NCBI GenBank assembly: GCA_002104945.1
Contig: MCFH01000167.1
Location: forward strand, 1 to 21,857
Reading direction: 5' to 3'
From: Piromyces finnis
Lineage: Eukaryota > Neocallimastigomycota > Neocallimastigomycetes > Neocallimastigales > Neocallimastigaceae
Length of the DNA: 21,857 nucleotides
The position numbers were made by a program, and so were the translations under genes. Shown in pieces: positions 1 to 11,900 of the stretch (its first letter is position 1; each line of letters begins with the position of its first letter). The notes below the pieces were generated by a model. It searched no databases, was not told where the DNA came from, and saw nothing but the letters and a program-made list of their open reading frames with translations.

Positions 1-97
1 AAAATCTAATTTTATAAAATTCAAAATCAAAATCTAATTTTGACAATAAATTTACTAATTCAAAATTAAAAGTAAATTTAAAACAAAGAGTTCTCAG

Positions 98-1866
98 GAT
101 CAAATAAACAAAAACATTAAACCTCCATTATTAGTTAAACCAAATTTATCAGCATTTAATAAAGCTTTAAAACAAACAAAATTAACATTTAGTACTAAAC
201 AAGGAAGAGAAAAAAGTAATGATAATTCTGTTAATAAAATTGAAGAAAATATTGAAGATGATTTTAGTGATTCAGGTACTTCTAATAGTTTCGATTCATT
301 CTCGAATTCAATAGATGATAGTTCATTTTTATTCTTTAATAATACAGATCATAATGTAAAAAACAATAATAGTCAAAATGATATATTTAATAATTTTCAT
401 TCAGAATTGGAAAGTTTTGAGGGAAATACATATTCAAAATCTAATAATGAAGATAATGAATTTACAATAAAAAATAATAGTCAAGGAAAAAACTAATGAA
501 AAAGTTCACTGAAGATAAAGAAAAAAAATTGTTAGATAAAAGGGATATCTTTGATATATTTAATGATAATAGCAATAGTAATTTGGAATTTAGTGATAAT
601 TTATCAGATAAATATAAAAATTATGAAGAGTCTCTTAGTCCAAAATTTAATCTTAATATATTTAATAATAAAAAAATTGTTGAAAATGATGATAGGTCAT
701 TTTATGAGGTTTCAGCAAGAAATATTTTTGAAGCAGAACTTTTATTAGAAGGAGAAAGTATTAAAGAGAGTTTGCAATTTGATGATAATTTTTATAATTT
801 TTCATTGAATAAAAAAATGTCGAAATACACTAAGCAAAACATTAATTCATTTATAGATGATGATAATAATTTGTATAAATATTCAAAAATTAACAATAAT
901 ATTAGCAATACAAAAAATAATTCAGTCAAAAAAGAAAAAAGAAAAATCACCCTACCGAATGATATCTGGAAAAAATAAAATTATTTAAATTTTAAAGAAA
1001 TACTATCAATGTCATGCACATCAAAGCAAATGAATAAGATTATACGTGAATTATATATATGGAAGAAAATCGATATATATTCTATTTTTAAGAATAACAA
1101 TATAAAAAATAAAAATAAATTTTTAGAAGAATTACTGAAATCAGTATATACATCAAAAATTGAAATATTAATATTTAACATTGATAAAGATATTCCTACA
1201 CCAAATATGATTTCATTAATTATTCAAAATTGTAAAAATTTAAAATCATTAATATTATCAGATACAAGTATTTCATTAAAACATTTCGAAAATAAATTCG
1301 AAAAAGGAGAAAGGTATTTTATTTTTTTATTTTTTTTTTTTTATTATGTTATATTAGCAATTAATAATAAGATAATCACAATAAAATTATTTAGTATATT
1401 TATATTAAATATTTATTTAAAATATAATAAATATATAATTAGGTTAAAATCATTGAAATATTTAAACATTAATAATTGTTATAATATAAATTATTCAACG
1501 TTAAAACATTTAGTAAATGGATGCCCTAATTTACTGAAACTTGAATGCTGCAATTTAAATTTAAAACCAGGCGAATTTGGTGTTATACAAGAATTACAAC
1601 ACTTGCAGTATCTAAACATATCAGGAAATAAATATTTATGTAATTTAGATATCAAAGCGATATATAACAAGGAAAATAATATCAAATATTTAGATATTTC
1701 AAATGCAATAGTTTAACTGATAGAGCTATATCCTTTATACTAAAAATGCACAAAATTTAGAAACCATAAAATTTATGGATCAAACATGCGAATAACTCAA
1801 AATAGCTTTTATTTATTAACAAAATTAAAGATACGGAACGTTGAATATCAAAAAAGAAACAAATAA
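98..1866 (+). CDS. F-box and leucine-rich-repeat protein, reading frame broken at several points, 5' end uncertain
   Basis: Coding sequence starts after a likely acceptor (ttctcag, ending at 97) and may begin upstream of the window. The N-terminal part (98-950) is low-complexity and rich in Asn, Ser, Asp and Lys. An F-box follows at about 950-1080: LPNDIW, then NYLNFKEIL, then TSKQMNKII and LYIWKKI. Leucine-rich repeats of the FBXL/AMN1 type follow (NLKSLILS, LKSLKYLNI, CPNLLKLEC, LQYLNISGN, NIKYLDIS). F-box proteins of this type normally link substrates to SCF ubiquitin ligase; the target is unknown. One intron is clear, 1314-1442 (129 nt). The frame is broken near 487-492, by an in-frame TAA at 976-978, and again near 1712-1714, 1742-1746 and 1791-1792. 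Similar protein continues past each break up to a stop at 1864-1866. It may be a pseudogene, but base-count errors in A/T runs explain it as well. Confidence 0.7.
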
Positions 1867-2490
1867 TAATATCAATATTTAGTATTTAAAATAATTTTTA
1901 AATTTTACTATCGTTTTTTCAAAAAAAAATTTTTTACTATATTATATATATTGTAATATGTATTATATGTTATTATCTAAATTTAAATTAATGTAAATAG
2001 TTATATTTTTGTAGTATAATTTATAAAAATATTTTAGCCAATCAAATTAATTTAAAATAAATCAATAAAATATTGAATCCTCATTTTTTAAAAATTATAT
2101 ATAAACAGTTAAAATTATAATTATTTTAATCTTTGTACCTGACGTCCTGTCTATATCCCCGAGTCAATGTTGCTGAGAACTTTATTTTTCTAAAAGTTTT
2201 CGGTGCCAAGGTGGGACAAGAACAAAAATCGTGCGGTAGAGAAATTTAATCTGATTTAGTTTTTTCAATAAATTAAATTATATAACAGATTTCTCACATT
2301 ATATGAAGCACCCATTTTTTATAAAATATTAATTTGAAATTAAAAATGTAATTTTAAGGATTTATTTTAAAATTAATATGAGAGTTTTATTTTTTAAAAA
2401 TGTATTAATATTTTTAATTTTATTAATATTTGTTTAAATTATAAATTTTAAATATAATCTTATTATTTTAAAAAAAAATACAATTTATAT
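1867..2490. other. Intergenic region between two convergent genes
   Basis: This lies between the 3' end of the F-box gene and the 3' end of the 5-phosphatase gene. Most of it is A/T-rich with no coding signal. The exception is about 2131-2320, which has much higher G+C than anything else non-coding here and can fold into hairpins; it is listed separately as a candidate RNA. Confidence 0.7.
2131..2301 (+). ncRNA. Candidate structured small RNA, H/ACA-like
   Basis: A G+C-rich island in otherwise A/T-only intergenic DNA, with no open frame. Hairpin 1 has an 11-bp stem including two G-U pairs (2173-2183 with 2193-2203) and a 9-nt loop (2184-2192). Below it is a lower stem, TTGT.CC (2133-2139) with GG.ACAA (2213-2219). 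A possible H box (AGAACA, matching ANANNA) follows at 2219-2224. Hairpin 2 closes with GAGAAAT (2239-2245) pairing with ATTTCTC (2289-2295). An ACA triplet at 2296-2298 follows immediately, three bases before the proposed end. Hairpin-hinge-hairpin-ACA and about 170 nt fit the H/ACA snoRNA class. Weak points: I could not name a target site, and the internal loops are uneven. GTGC (2231-2234) can also pair with a downstream GCAC just before a T run, so a longer RNA of another class is possible. Confidence 0.35.
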
Positions 2491-5400
2491 CTATTTATAT
2501 CTATTTTTTTTTGGTGGTATAACTTCATCAATATATTGACTAAATGCAATTTCAACTTTTTCCTTTTTTGAAATTGTCATTGTACTTGTTATATTTTGTT
2601 CTTGTTGCTCTTTAAAATCAATAGATGGTCTAATTATTGCTGATGCAAATGTTTAACTTTTAAATATTTTAATTATTAAATAATAATATTTAAATTTTAT
2701 AAAATATATTTGATTTAAAAGTTTTAAAAGTTAATATATATATATATAGCTTGAAAAATAATAACAAAAAAATAGCATTGAGGGTTTTATTACCTAGTTC
2801 ACTTTTTGAGATTAATTCATATGAAATAGTATCTCCTATGTAATATTATGTAATTTAATGTATTTGCATGACATGAAGGCAATGCAGAATATAACTATAT
2901 ATATACAAATAAGGAAATAAAATTATAATGATGATATATATAACAATAATTAAAGATATTAAGTGAATAAAATAGTTATTATATATAATATATTTATATT
3001 AATATTATGATTCATACTGTTTGGAATTTGGATCCGTATTTTTTAAAAATTTTCATAGGGAACTACTGCATTTGGAAATTCATATAAGAATTTCATTAAA
3101 ATTTCAGCCATAGAATTTATAGAAGGTAGTTTTCCTTGTCTTTTAACTATTTCAGCTATTTTTTGTTTTACAGCTTTCAATGAATAATTTTTATATATGA
3201 TTTCGTTGAGGTTAGTTTTTGACTCAGAAGATTGATAATCATAAAGACTTAATTTTTCCATTTTTGATATACTACTAATAGCTGAATCCATTGAATCCAT
3301 TGATGTTAAATTATCTAATGAATTTAAATATGAATCTGATAAACTTGATCTTCCAAAAAGTAATAAGTTATTATCAATATCAATATTGTTATTCAACAAT
3401 ATTTATATACTTTTTTATTATTATATTTCCATTATTGAATACATATTTCTTTTATGAATAGATAAATATATATATATATATATTTAAATATAAATTATTT
3501 AATTATTATTTAAATCATTATTACATTTATTTGCAATTATATATATATATATTTTTTTTTATATATTACCTCATCTCTACCATATTTTATCAAGAAATCA
3601 ATAACCACATATAAATTCTTAGGAATACATGAGATTTCTTCATTTTCTAACAATTCTTTTGTTTTCTCTGATAATTCCTTTTTATTACTTAATTCTAGTA
3701 TTGAATCCCATGGATAATAAGATAAAGGACGATTTATTTGGCATAAAGTTTCAATAGGAATACCAAACAAACTTGGAACAATTTCACTTTTCACATTTAT
3801 AAATATATCATTGCCATTTTTAACTTTTAATATGATTATTTCGTCAATTTTTTTTATTGATATTCCGGTTGTTACAGTTAAAGTAATATTAATTGTTTGA
3901 GATTCACCTTTTAATAATGTATTTTATTTTAATATTAATATTTATAAATTTTAATGTACACATATATATATAAACTATAAAATAATGGAATTTTATATTA
4001 TACCCGGATATATAGTATTTGATGATGGTTTTACTGATATCCATGGAAACGATAGCGATGTTTTATTATCATCTAATGATGTTACTAATTCATATGAGGA
4101 TAATACTTTTCCTTCATTTTTGATTATTAATGTTTTTGTAGTTGAAATATTATTGTTATAGTTCCAAAATCAACCAAAATCGATGATACTTTAATTACAG
4201 GAATACTGTCATTTTCATGATGATCAAGTTGTTTTATTAATTGAGAATATATCTCTGAGTATTTTTCAGTATTAATTTTTCTTACCTATTTATTTATAAT
4301 TAATATATAAGTATTAGAACATATATATTATTATATATGTTACAATTTAATAACAGTAATGTTGTTAAAAAAAAAATTAATTTTTTTATAAAAATAATAT
4401 ATACCCAAATTTCAAATTCAGAAATAATTGGTTTATGATCACTAATTGTTAATTCTCCATAAGAATTATAATTTTTGGGAATAATCCATTCATTATCCTC
4501 AATAGTAATTTTATTTGAAAATGATACTTCAGATGGTTTTAACGCATTTGATGCTTTATACCATTGTACTCTATCACAGAAAGCTGGTGCTCTCTTCTTT
4601 TCACTTTTTATAACAATAATTTTAGCAAAGTTAAAAGCCAAAATTTATATATAATAAATCAATTTACCTTGTATCGAATGTATTTGTTCCTATATCATAT
4701 TTATATGTTGGTTTAAAAGTGATTTTACTTTCATAAAAATCAGTAAATACTACCTGCTTAGCTTTTTCAATTAAAAGCTTAATAATAAAAGTTAATTGAA
4801 AATTTTTTCATTAATTTTAATATTTAAGTATTTTAAATATAATATATATATTTTATTAATTATATTAAAAATATACCTGATCAAATTCTAATAAATCCTC
4901 GATTTTCCCCTGATTAATATACTCTTTTATGACATCGCTATTATTATTAAGTCTATAATTCAAATCACCAAACCAAAATAATATACTAATTATTGCATAA
5001 TAGATAATAACAATAATATTAAGAATCGTATTAGAAAGTTCGTCACAATAAAGTATTATATTATATTAGTAATTTAAATAAAAAAATAACTTACTCATTA
5101 TCATATATTGAAAAATTAATTTTCATGTTTCCCTTTTCTTTAAGATTTTCTTGACATATATTATTTAACCATTTATTACTTGTAATATTAAATCTTAGCA
5201 TATTTTCAGTATAGAATTGCTCTTTATTAAATCCAGTTCCATTATAGAATCCATTAATATTATCTCTTGGAGGAATAAATGGAAATTGCAAATTTTTAGC
5301 AATATCTCTATAATCCTCATTTCTTCGTTGAACTTGCATGGTATCTGCTGCTAAATGTGAATTTACAAAACAAACATAAGAATCATATATCATCATACGA

Positions 5401-6906
5401 ATTCCTGATGCACCTTTATTTCCCATAATTCCCATTAAACCACATCCGATAAAGGATGTTGATACATTACTGATTACTTTTTTTAATTCTTTTCTTACGT
5501 ATACAAAAACGCATATGCCCACCATTTGCTGAGATGCTATCTTCATAGATTAATTATAATTGAAATGTAATATATTAATTTAAAGATTATTAAGTATAAT
5601 TTCCCCATATATTTATATTATAATAATTACTTTGACATATTTTTTATTAAGGCTATTTATTCCTTCCTCAATTTTTTCTGACCAGTGATTTTCTTTTTCA
5701 TTATTTGATACTATATATGCTTCCTTTGATAAATCCATTTCTTGAAGGCTTAAAAAATAAAATAAAATAAAATATATTTTAAATAAGATATTTTATTTTT
5801 TTTAGCATTATAAATTTCCTTAATATCTACCCTATAACATATATATCTGGAATTTTATGTTTATATGAATTTAACCATCCTTTCAAAGAACATTCTGGGT
5901 CTCTACCATTGACATTCCAAGTTCCAATAAATATACTATTCAAATATGTAGTTATATTAAACATTTCAAATTAAAATTATTTTTATTATTTATTATTTGA
6001 AAAAATATTAAAAAATATAGAAGTATCGAAAACTACTTTATTTTTTTTAAATCGGTAAATTTCGGTTGTTCTATTGCAAGTTGTTTTGATATCCAACATT
6101 CTCTTGATAAACGATAATTTAAAGTTATTTCTGAAGATAAGGGGTGAATGAAAGGATTTTCATCTGTCGTTGTCATACTTGAAACTACAAATTGGTTTAA
6201 TTGTTTAAATAATATAAATTATGAATATTTAAATCTTTGTAAGTTATTTATATTATAAATATTTAAAGTAACGTATGTACACTTTTCTTCTAAATCAGTT
6301 TTATATGCTTTATAATTATTTAACCAGTTGAATGAAAAATCTGGATAATATTCCTCATTTTCTTTTTTCACATATATGAAAATTAATATAATAAAATGAA
6401 AGAATATAAAATATAATAAAGTAAAAAATTAATTCATTTTTTAAAATTAATAAAATGAAATTTGAAATTTACACTATTATATAATACATACAATACATAT
6501 ATAAATATGGTTATGAAAATGATACTATACTTTTTTCCTCAACAATTCTTTCTAGTTTATATTTAAATTCTTTATAATTTTGTTGTTTTGTTGGAACTGT
6601 TATTTTTAAATCTGTGTTTTGTGATTTTAGTATCCATATTATATTATTTTCTGTAAATTTTTTTTCAATTGTAAATTTGAAATTTTCATCTATGGGTATT
6701 ACATTATATATAGATATCCCGAAAAAATTCTTCTCTAATAAAAAGAGACAATATTCATGAGTGGTAATATTTGAAACAATTGTTACTAAAATACTTTGTC
6801 CATATGAAATGGCCGTCAAATAAGCTGATTCTAATTTTTCATTAAGTCGAAGAATTGACTGAAATTTCTTTATTGCTTCTTTCTCTTTTTCTTTTTTAGT
6901 TTCCAT
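2491..6906 (-). CDS. OCRL: OCRL/INPP5B-type inositol polyphosphate 5-phosphatase (PH-like, catalytic, ASH, RhoGAP-like)
   Basis: Removes the 5-phosphate from phosphoinositides such as PI(4,5)P2 on endosomes, Golgi and, in animals, cilia. Exons: 6906-6531, 6361-6281, 6184-6037, 5935-5831, 5748-5631, 5540-5095, 4985-4877, 4777-4668, 4603-4405, 4285-4004, 3907-3570, about 3409-3018, 2894-2794, 2656-2491; about 990 residues, close to human INPP5B. The first exon resembles the PH domain of OCRL. All catalytic motifs are present: FIGTWNVNGR, PDIYVIG/LQEMD, GIMGNKG, VNSHLAAD, FWFGDLNYRL, RAPAFCDRVQW and SDHKPI. An ASH domain (4285 to about 3800) and a RhoGAP-like domain (FGIPIE, IPKNLY, VVPYENF, LPSCHANTL, FASAIIRP) follow. 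The first nine exons join in frame. The last five need single-base shifts near 4151, 3396, 3045, 2838 and 2653. No GxFR arginine finger is visible, so the RhoGAP part is probably inactive, as in the OCRL family. The start is the first ATG of the PH-like exon. Confidence 0.88.
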
Positions 6907-7331
6907 TTTTATAGTTTTTAATTAGTTTATTAATAGTATATTTTCATTATAATATTGACTTATTTTTCTTCTGAAGTGTTATATTGTTTTGAAGGAATAT
7001 GAATAATAAAGGAAGGAGAAAAAGAGCATGTAAATTTTTAATTTGTAAATTGTATATTAAAAAGAGGCAAATACTTTTTGTTGGATTGAATTTATATAAA
7101 ATTTTCTTTTTTTAAAATATTTAATATAGATATATTAATTTTTTATTTTCCTAATTAAAAAGTTTCTAAAATACAATAATCTACATCAAATAATGGTAAA
7201 TGTATACAATAAATAAATTAATTAATTTTTTTTAAAATATATTTAATAAAATTACAATAATAAATTTCCTTTTATAGGTATAATTAATTTTTTTTATTTC
7301 GAAAAAAAGATTTTTAAATAGTAAAGGTAAA
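6907..7331. promoter_or_regulatory. Shared upstream region of two divergent genes
   Basis: About 425 bases separate the start codons of the 5-phosphatase gene (leftward) and the LRRC57-like gene (rightward), so it must hold both promoters. It is A/T-rich with poly-T and poly-A tracts. I could not pick out a specific TATA box or transcription-factor site against this background. Confidence 0.5.
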
Positions 7332-8650
7332 ATGGGAAATAAATTACTAGATACTTTAGTTGAATCGAAGCCATCTGAAATCAATTTAAATGATAGAGGT
7401 TTAAAAGAATTTTCAGAAAGATTAAGTATGTAAAATTATATGAATATGTTACTATTTCAAAACATTTATATTTATATATATTTATATATATTAAGCAACA
7501 ATCACAGAATTGGAATCATTATATTTGTCAAACAATAAAATTAAAGGTATTTAATTCATAAAAATAATTTGAAGTATTTTTAATATATAGTTATCATATA
7601 AAGTATATTTTTATCGAAATAATAATATATATAATTAAACAATAATAACAGAAATACCTGAGAGTATTAGTAACATTAAAAAACTTTCTACATTAAATTT
7701 GTATCACAATAAAATAACAAAAATCCCTACAACTATCAATGCAATCTCATGTTTACGCTACTTAAACGTTAGGTATAAAGTAAAGAACAAAAAATTTAAT
7801 TATACTTTTAAAAATTATTAACAAAATTGTTATATATATATTTAAATTAAATAGTAACAATAATATTTCTGAAATACCAAGTGGTTTTGGTAGTTGTCCA
7901 AATCTTGAGGTTTTAGATTTAAGCTGTAATAATATTTCATCTATTCGTTCAAATTTCGGTTATTTAAGTAAATGATCATAATATATTATTAAGCTATTCA
8001 AAAAAATAATGCTTTATAATATTATTTATTCTTAAATGGAATTTTATATACAAATATAATAAAACGTTAATATAGCTACTTTAAAAGCTTTATATATGTC
8101 TGATAATAAAATTGAAACATTACCTCCGGAATTTACAAACTTAACAAAATTAGAAACTGTATACTATTAATAATAATTAAAATCAAAAAATTATTATTTT
8201 ATAATATTATATAATTTATTTTAATATACCTTTTAATAAATAATTATTACTAATGTAGATTTCATTAAGAAATAATAAATTAACATCATTGCCTGATAAT
8301 ATTGGAAAGCTAAAAAATTTGAAAGAATTTTTACTTCAAGGAAACAAATTGAAAGTTTTACCAATATCATTAAGTAATATTCAAAAAAAAAAAAAAAAAA
8401 AAAAAAAACAATTTATATTATTATATTGAATTATAAAAAAACAATAATTAAAATTATATATATTATATTTCATGTATTATAAAAATTAATATTAGGTGAT
8501 TGCCCATTAGTTGGTGAAAATAGATATTTAAAATTAGCAGGAAATCCATTACATAAAGATATAATAAATCAGTTAAATAAAGGAGGAACAGAAGCTCTAT
8601 TTGAATTAATGAAAAGTATTGAATATTATGATATTATAGAAAATAAATAA
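7332..8650 (+). CDS. LRRC57: LRRC57-like leucine-rich-repeat protein
   Basis: Seven exons: 7332-7425, 7496-7546, 7652-7772, 7855-7967, 8076-8158, 8259-8373 and 8496-8650. They sum to 732 bases and join in phase at GT-AG sites to give 243 residues, against about 239 for animal LRRC57. The protein starts MGNK, a likely N-myristoylation site (Gly2) as in LRRC57. The family-like stretch LNDRGLKEF follows. Leucine-rich repeats follow: LESLYLSNNKI, LSTLNLYHNKI, LRYLNVSNNNI, LEVLDLSCNNI, LKALYMSDNKI, ISLRNNKL and LKEFLLQGNKL. A C-terminal cap contains YLKLAGNPL. The likely role is a membrane-tethered scaffold; the family's biochemical function is poorly defined. No frame damage. Another short LRR family is possible, but the N-terminus and length favour LRRC57. 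Confidence 0.8.
8383..8408 (+). repeat. Poly-A tract of 26 bases in an intron
   Basis: An uninterrupted A run inside the last intron (8374-8495) of the LRRC57-like gene. It is the longest A run seen in this gene and is probably length-variable. Confidence 0.95.
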
Positions 8651-8991
8651 CAGCAGTATCAATAATTATATGATATTCTAAATATATCTATAATTTTTAT
8701 TATTATTTTATTAATATAATTTAAAAAATTATTTGGAATCTTTTTATAATAAATATAATTTTTAATATAGTCATACTAAATATTTTAAATCTTTAATATT
8801 TAAATGTTTTTTTAATTAATATATTTTTGTTTTCTTATTTTAATTTATATTAATACAAAAAATAAATATAAAAATAAAAAATAAAATAAATATAATAATT
8901 AAAAGGTTTATCTTTATTCTCATTCGTTAAAATTGTTATTATTATATGCATATATATTCTTTATTCTCTATATATTATTTTGATTTTATAA
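8651..8991. other. Intergenic spacer between two co-oriented genes
   Basis: About 340 bases of A/T-rich sequence between the stop of the LRRC57-like gene and the start of the TBC1D32 homolog. It must hold the terminator of the first and the promoter of the second. I see no open frame, hairpin or recognisable motif. Confidence 0.6.
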
Positions 8992-11900
8992 ATGAATATG
9001 GAAAATCCAAGTTACAAAAATCTAAATGCCAAAATATTTATTAAATACGTAAAAGATGTTATAAGAAATTCAAATAATTATAACGAAATAGAAAATTCTC
9101 TATTAAATGTTGAGAACAATGTTGATTTTTATGTAAATTTTAGAGAAATACAATATAGAGTTTTTTTTTTATTAAATATATAAACAAAATTTAAAATATT
9201 TTAATTGAAATTATTATTTTTTTGTGAAAATAGAATTTTTCATTAGTATCTTTTATAAAAGGGAAAATTGATATTTTATTACAAAATTTATCAAATAATG
9301 GTATTATTTTCTTTTTTTCTTTTTAAATATTTATATAATAAAATAAATTAAAATCATCTAAAGGATTTAAATTAATTATATTTCATAAATTTAAAGATAA
9401 TAATGTTATGGATTTTGAGGAGATTAAGAATCTAAAAGAATATAGGGTAGAATTTAAACATGTAATGAATGATATTGAAAATTACATATATCATATGATA
9501 AAAAGTAGAAAAATACAATTTAGAAATTTTGATAATTTAATATATGGTATATATATTTAATAATTTAGAAATGTTGAATTTGAAATTTGATTTTTAAATA
9601 ATTAAATTGAAATTTAATTTTAAATTAAATTTCAAAATCCATTATACATTTAATCAATTTTGAATGTCATTATTTATAAAACTATTTATATAAATGAAAA
9701 TGTCTTTAAAGAAAAAACATTTAGTGAATCAAAGAGTGAAGGAAATTTTAAAGAGAAAATTATCATTTTAAAAGTAAATATTATTAATGATAATATAAAT
9801 TTTGATTATGAATTATATGACTTTGTTATTTTTAATAAAAAACATATATATATTTTTTTATTCTTTTTAATTATGTAGCAACTTAATTCACTCTCAATTA
9901 ATGATTTGCTTTCTGAGGAAATATGGCCAAAAGTTAAATTTGTATTAAAAAGAGTTGTTAACGATAAAGAAATAATGTAGACTTTTACTTAATATATATG
10001 TTAAAAAAAATTATAATAACTATGGTTTTTATGATTAATTATATTATTTATTTAAAAGAATTGTAGATGAATACTTAAAACTTTACGAAAAATTGATTAA
10101 TATGGAAAATATCCAGGAATTAAATAATTTATTTATAAATTTTTGTCAGTGTTTAATAGAGAATAATAAGATAAAAATTACAGTTGAAAAAAAAGATGTG
10201 TCATCTATGCTTTATTTTAATTTAAATGAACCACAAAACATAATATGGATGAAAAAAGTAAATAGTTTTTGTTTTTATTAGAATAAGCATTAAAATCAAA
10301 ATCTATTAATATTAATATTAAAAATACATCAATATAAATTATATATATTTGAATAGATGAAGTATTTATTAAAATTCCAAAAGATGATTCTTTTAAATTA
10401 TTACAAAATACCGAATGAAAGTCTTCGTGAATCCATTTTTATTTTACTAAAATTATTGTTTGTTCCTTATAATAATTCAATGAAAAACAGTTACTTTATC
10501 CCTATACATATATTAAGTTTGTTAGATCCAAAATCTGAATGGATAAAATTGTGGATAAACAATGCACTATGTTTATCTTTTATAACTGAGTTTTTTCAAC
10601 AGGAGGAGAATATTAATAATATAATATCAAATGTATTATGCTATTATGATAATGTTTATGAAACAAATAATGTTAAAGTAACAAGAAATAATCTTTTGCT
10701 TTCGTCTGTTGTTAATCAAGGTTTAATACCTGTTGATTATATAAGACATATTTTTTTCCTTCAAAATCTTTTTATTTTGACAAAAGTTTCATCTACTTTT
10801 AATGGTAATAAATTATTTCCTATAATTATTAAAAAATCAATAGAAAATGAACATGAGTTAAAAATCAAACACCATTTCAATGAAAAAGAAGGTAATAAAA
10901 TTAATATATGTATTTTTTTAGAGTAAAATATTATTTACGAAATAAAATAGGATATTCATATATATAATTTTAAATCGTTTTTTTTTATAGATGACTTTAT
11001 CATGGAATATAATAATTTTTTAGAAATAGTTTTTTCCTTATTCTATAAAAATACATGTATTAATTATGTACAACAGATAAAGCACAGAAATATAGCATGT
11101 TTTTCAATTTCAGATTATCTAAGTGAAATGTTTAATGCAAATCCGCATAATTGCTTTTTTATACAAAAAATAATAGAAAATGTAACAATATTTATTAATT
11201 TATAGTTTATTAATGTATTTATTAATTAATATCAATTAAATTCATTTTAGGATAATTGTAAAAAATCCATTTTACAGCCTTTAGATTTTTATGAGAAATT
11301 AGATATGAATGAAAAAAGAAATTTTTTTTCATACTATAGTTTTATTGGGAATATATTAAACCAAATTATAGACAAACTATCCATAATAGAATTTTATAAT
11401 ACTTTTTGCTATATAAATAATAATATATGCACTCAGTATAAATATGATATAAATTATATATTGTATGAAAGATCATATAAAAATATAGAATCAAAATCGG
11501 AAACTATATACTTTGACATAATAGAAAAATTTATTATACACATAATAAGAGATAACTACAAAGATAACATACAATATAATAACATTATATCTGTATATTT
11601 TAATATACTTAAAAAAATGGTATCAACATCTTATGGTTATATGGCTTTAAAAAGGTATAATATATTGGAAAAGCTGTTAAATATATATAAGGAAGAAAAA
11701 GATGATAGTAAGAAATCAATATTTCTAAAATGTATAATTGATTATTCCGCTTCTACACGAGGATTATCTGATTTAATATTAATGAATCATGACATTAAAG
11801 ATTCAATTATAAAATACATTAATCTACCAAACATGAATATTTTATATATCATAAATATTTTTAATGAAGTAACTGATACTGAACTAATGAGGAATATTTA

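Noticed and set aside
2172-2178. CTGAGA-type motif suggesting a TPP riboswitch
   Set aside because: The other conserved TPP elements are absent; the motif is part of the 11-bp hairpin stem.
2195-2212. Minus strand resembles the GCACCGAAA stretch of U3 snoRNA
   Set aside because: No box A, C' or D elements are found at the right places; a short chance match.
6037-6050. Suspected frame error at an A run at the exon 3/4 border of the 5-phosphatase
   Set aside because: Recounting bases shows exon 3 ends in phase 2 and exon 4 supplies one base, so the join is in frame.
8383-8408. Poly-A tract as the tail of a retroposed element
   Set aside because: No element body or target-site duplication is seen; the tract sits in an intron of an intact gene among many other homopolymers.
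10357-10400. Possible frameshift in the TBC1D32 homolog, where another frame reads DEVFIKIPKDD
   Set aside because: The phase-0 junction from 10257 to 10357 gives an open frame through the whole exon, and the total length is a multiple of three.
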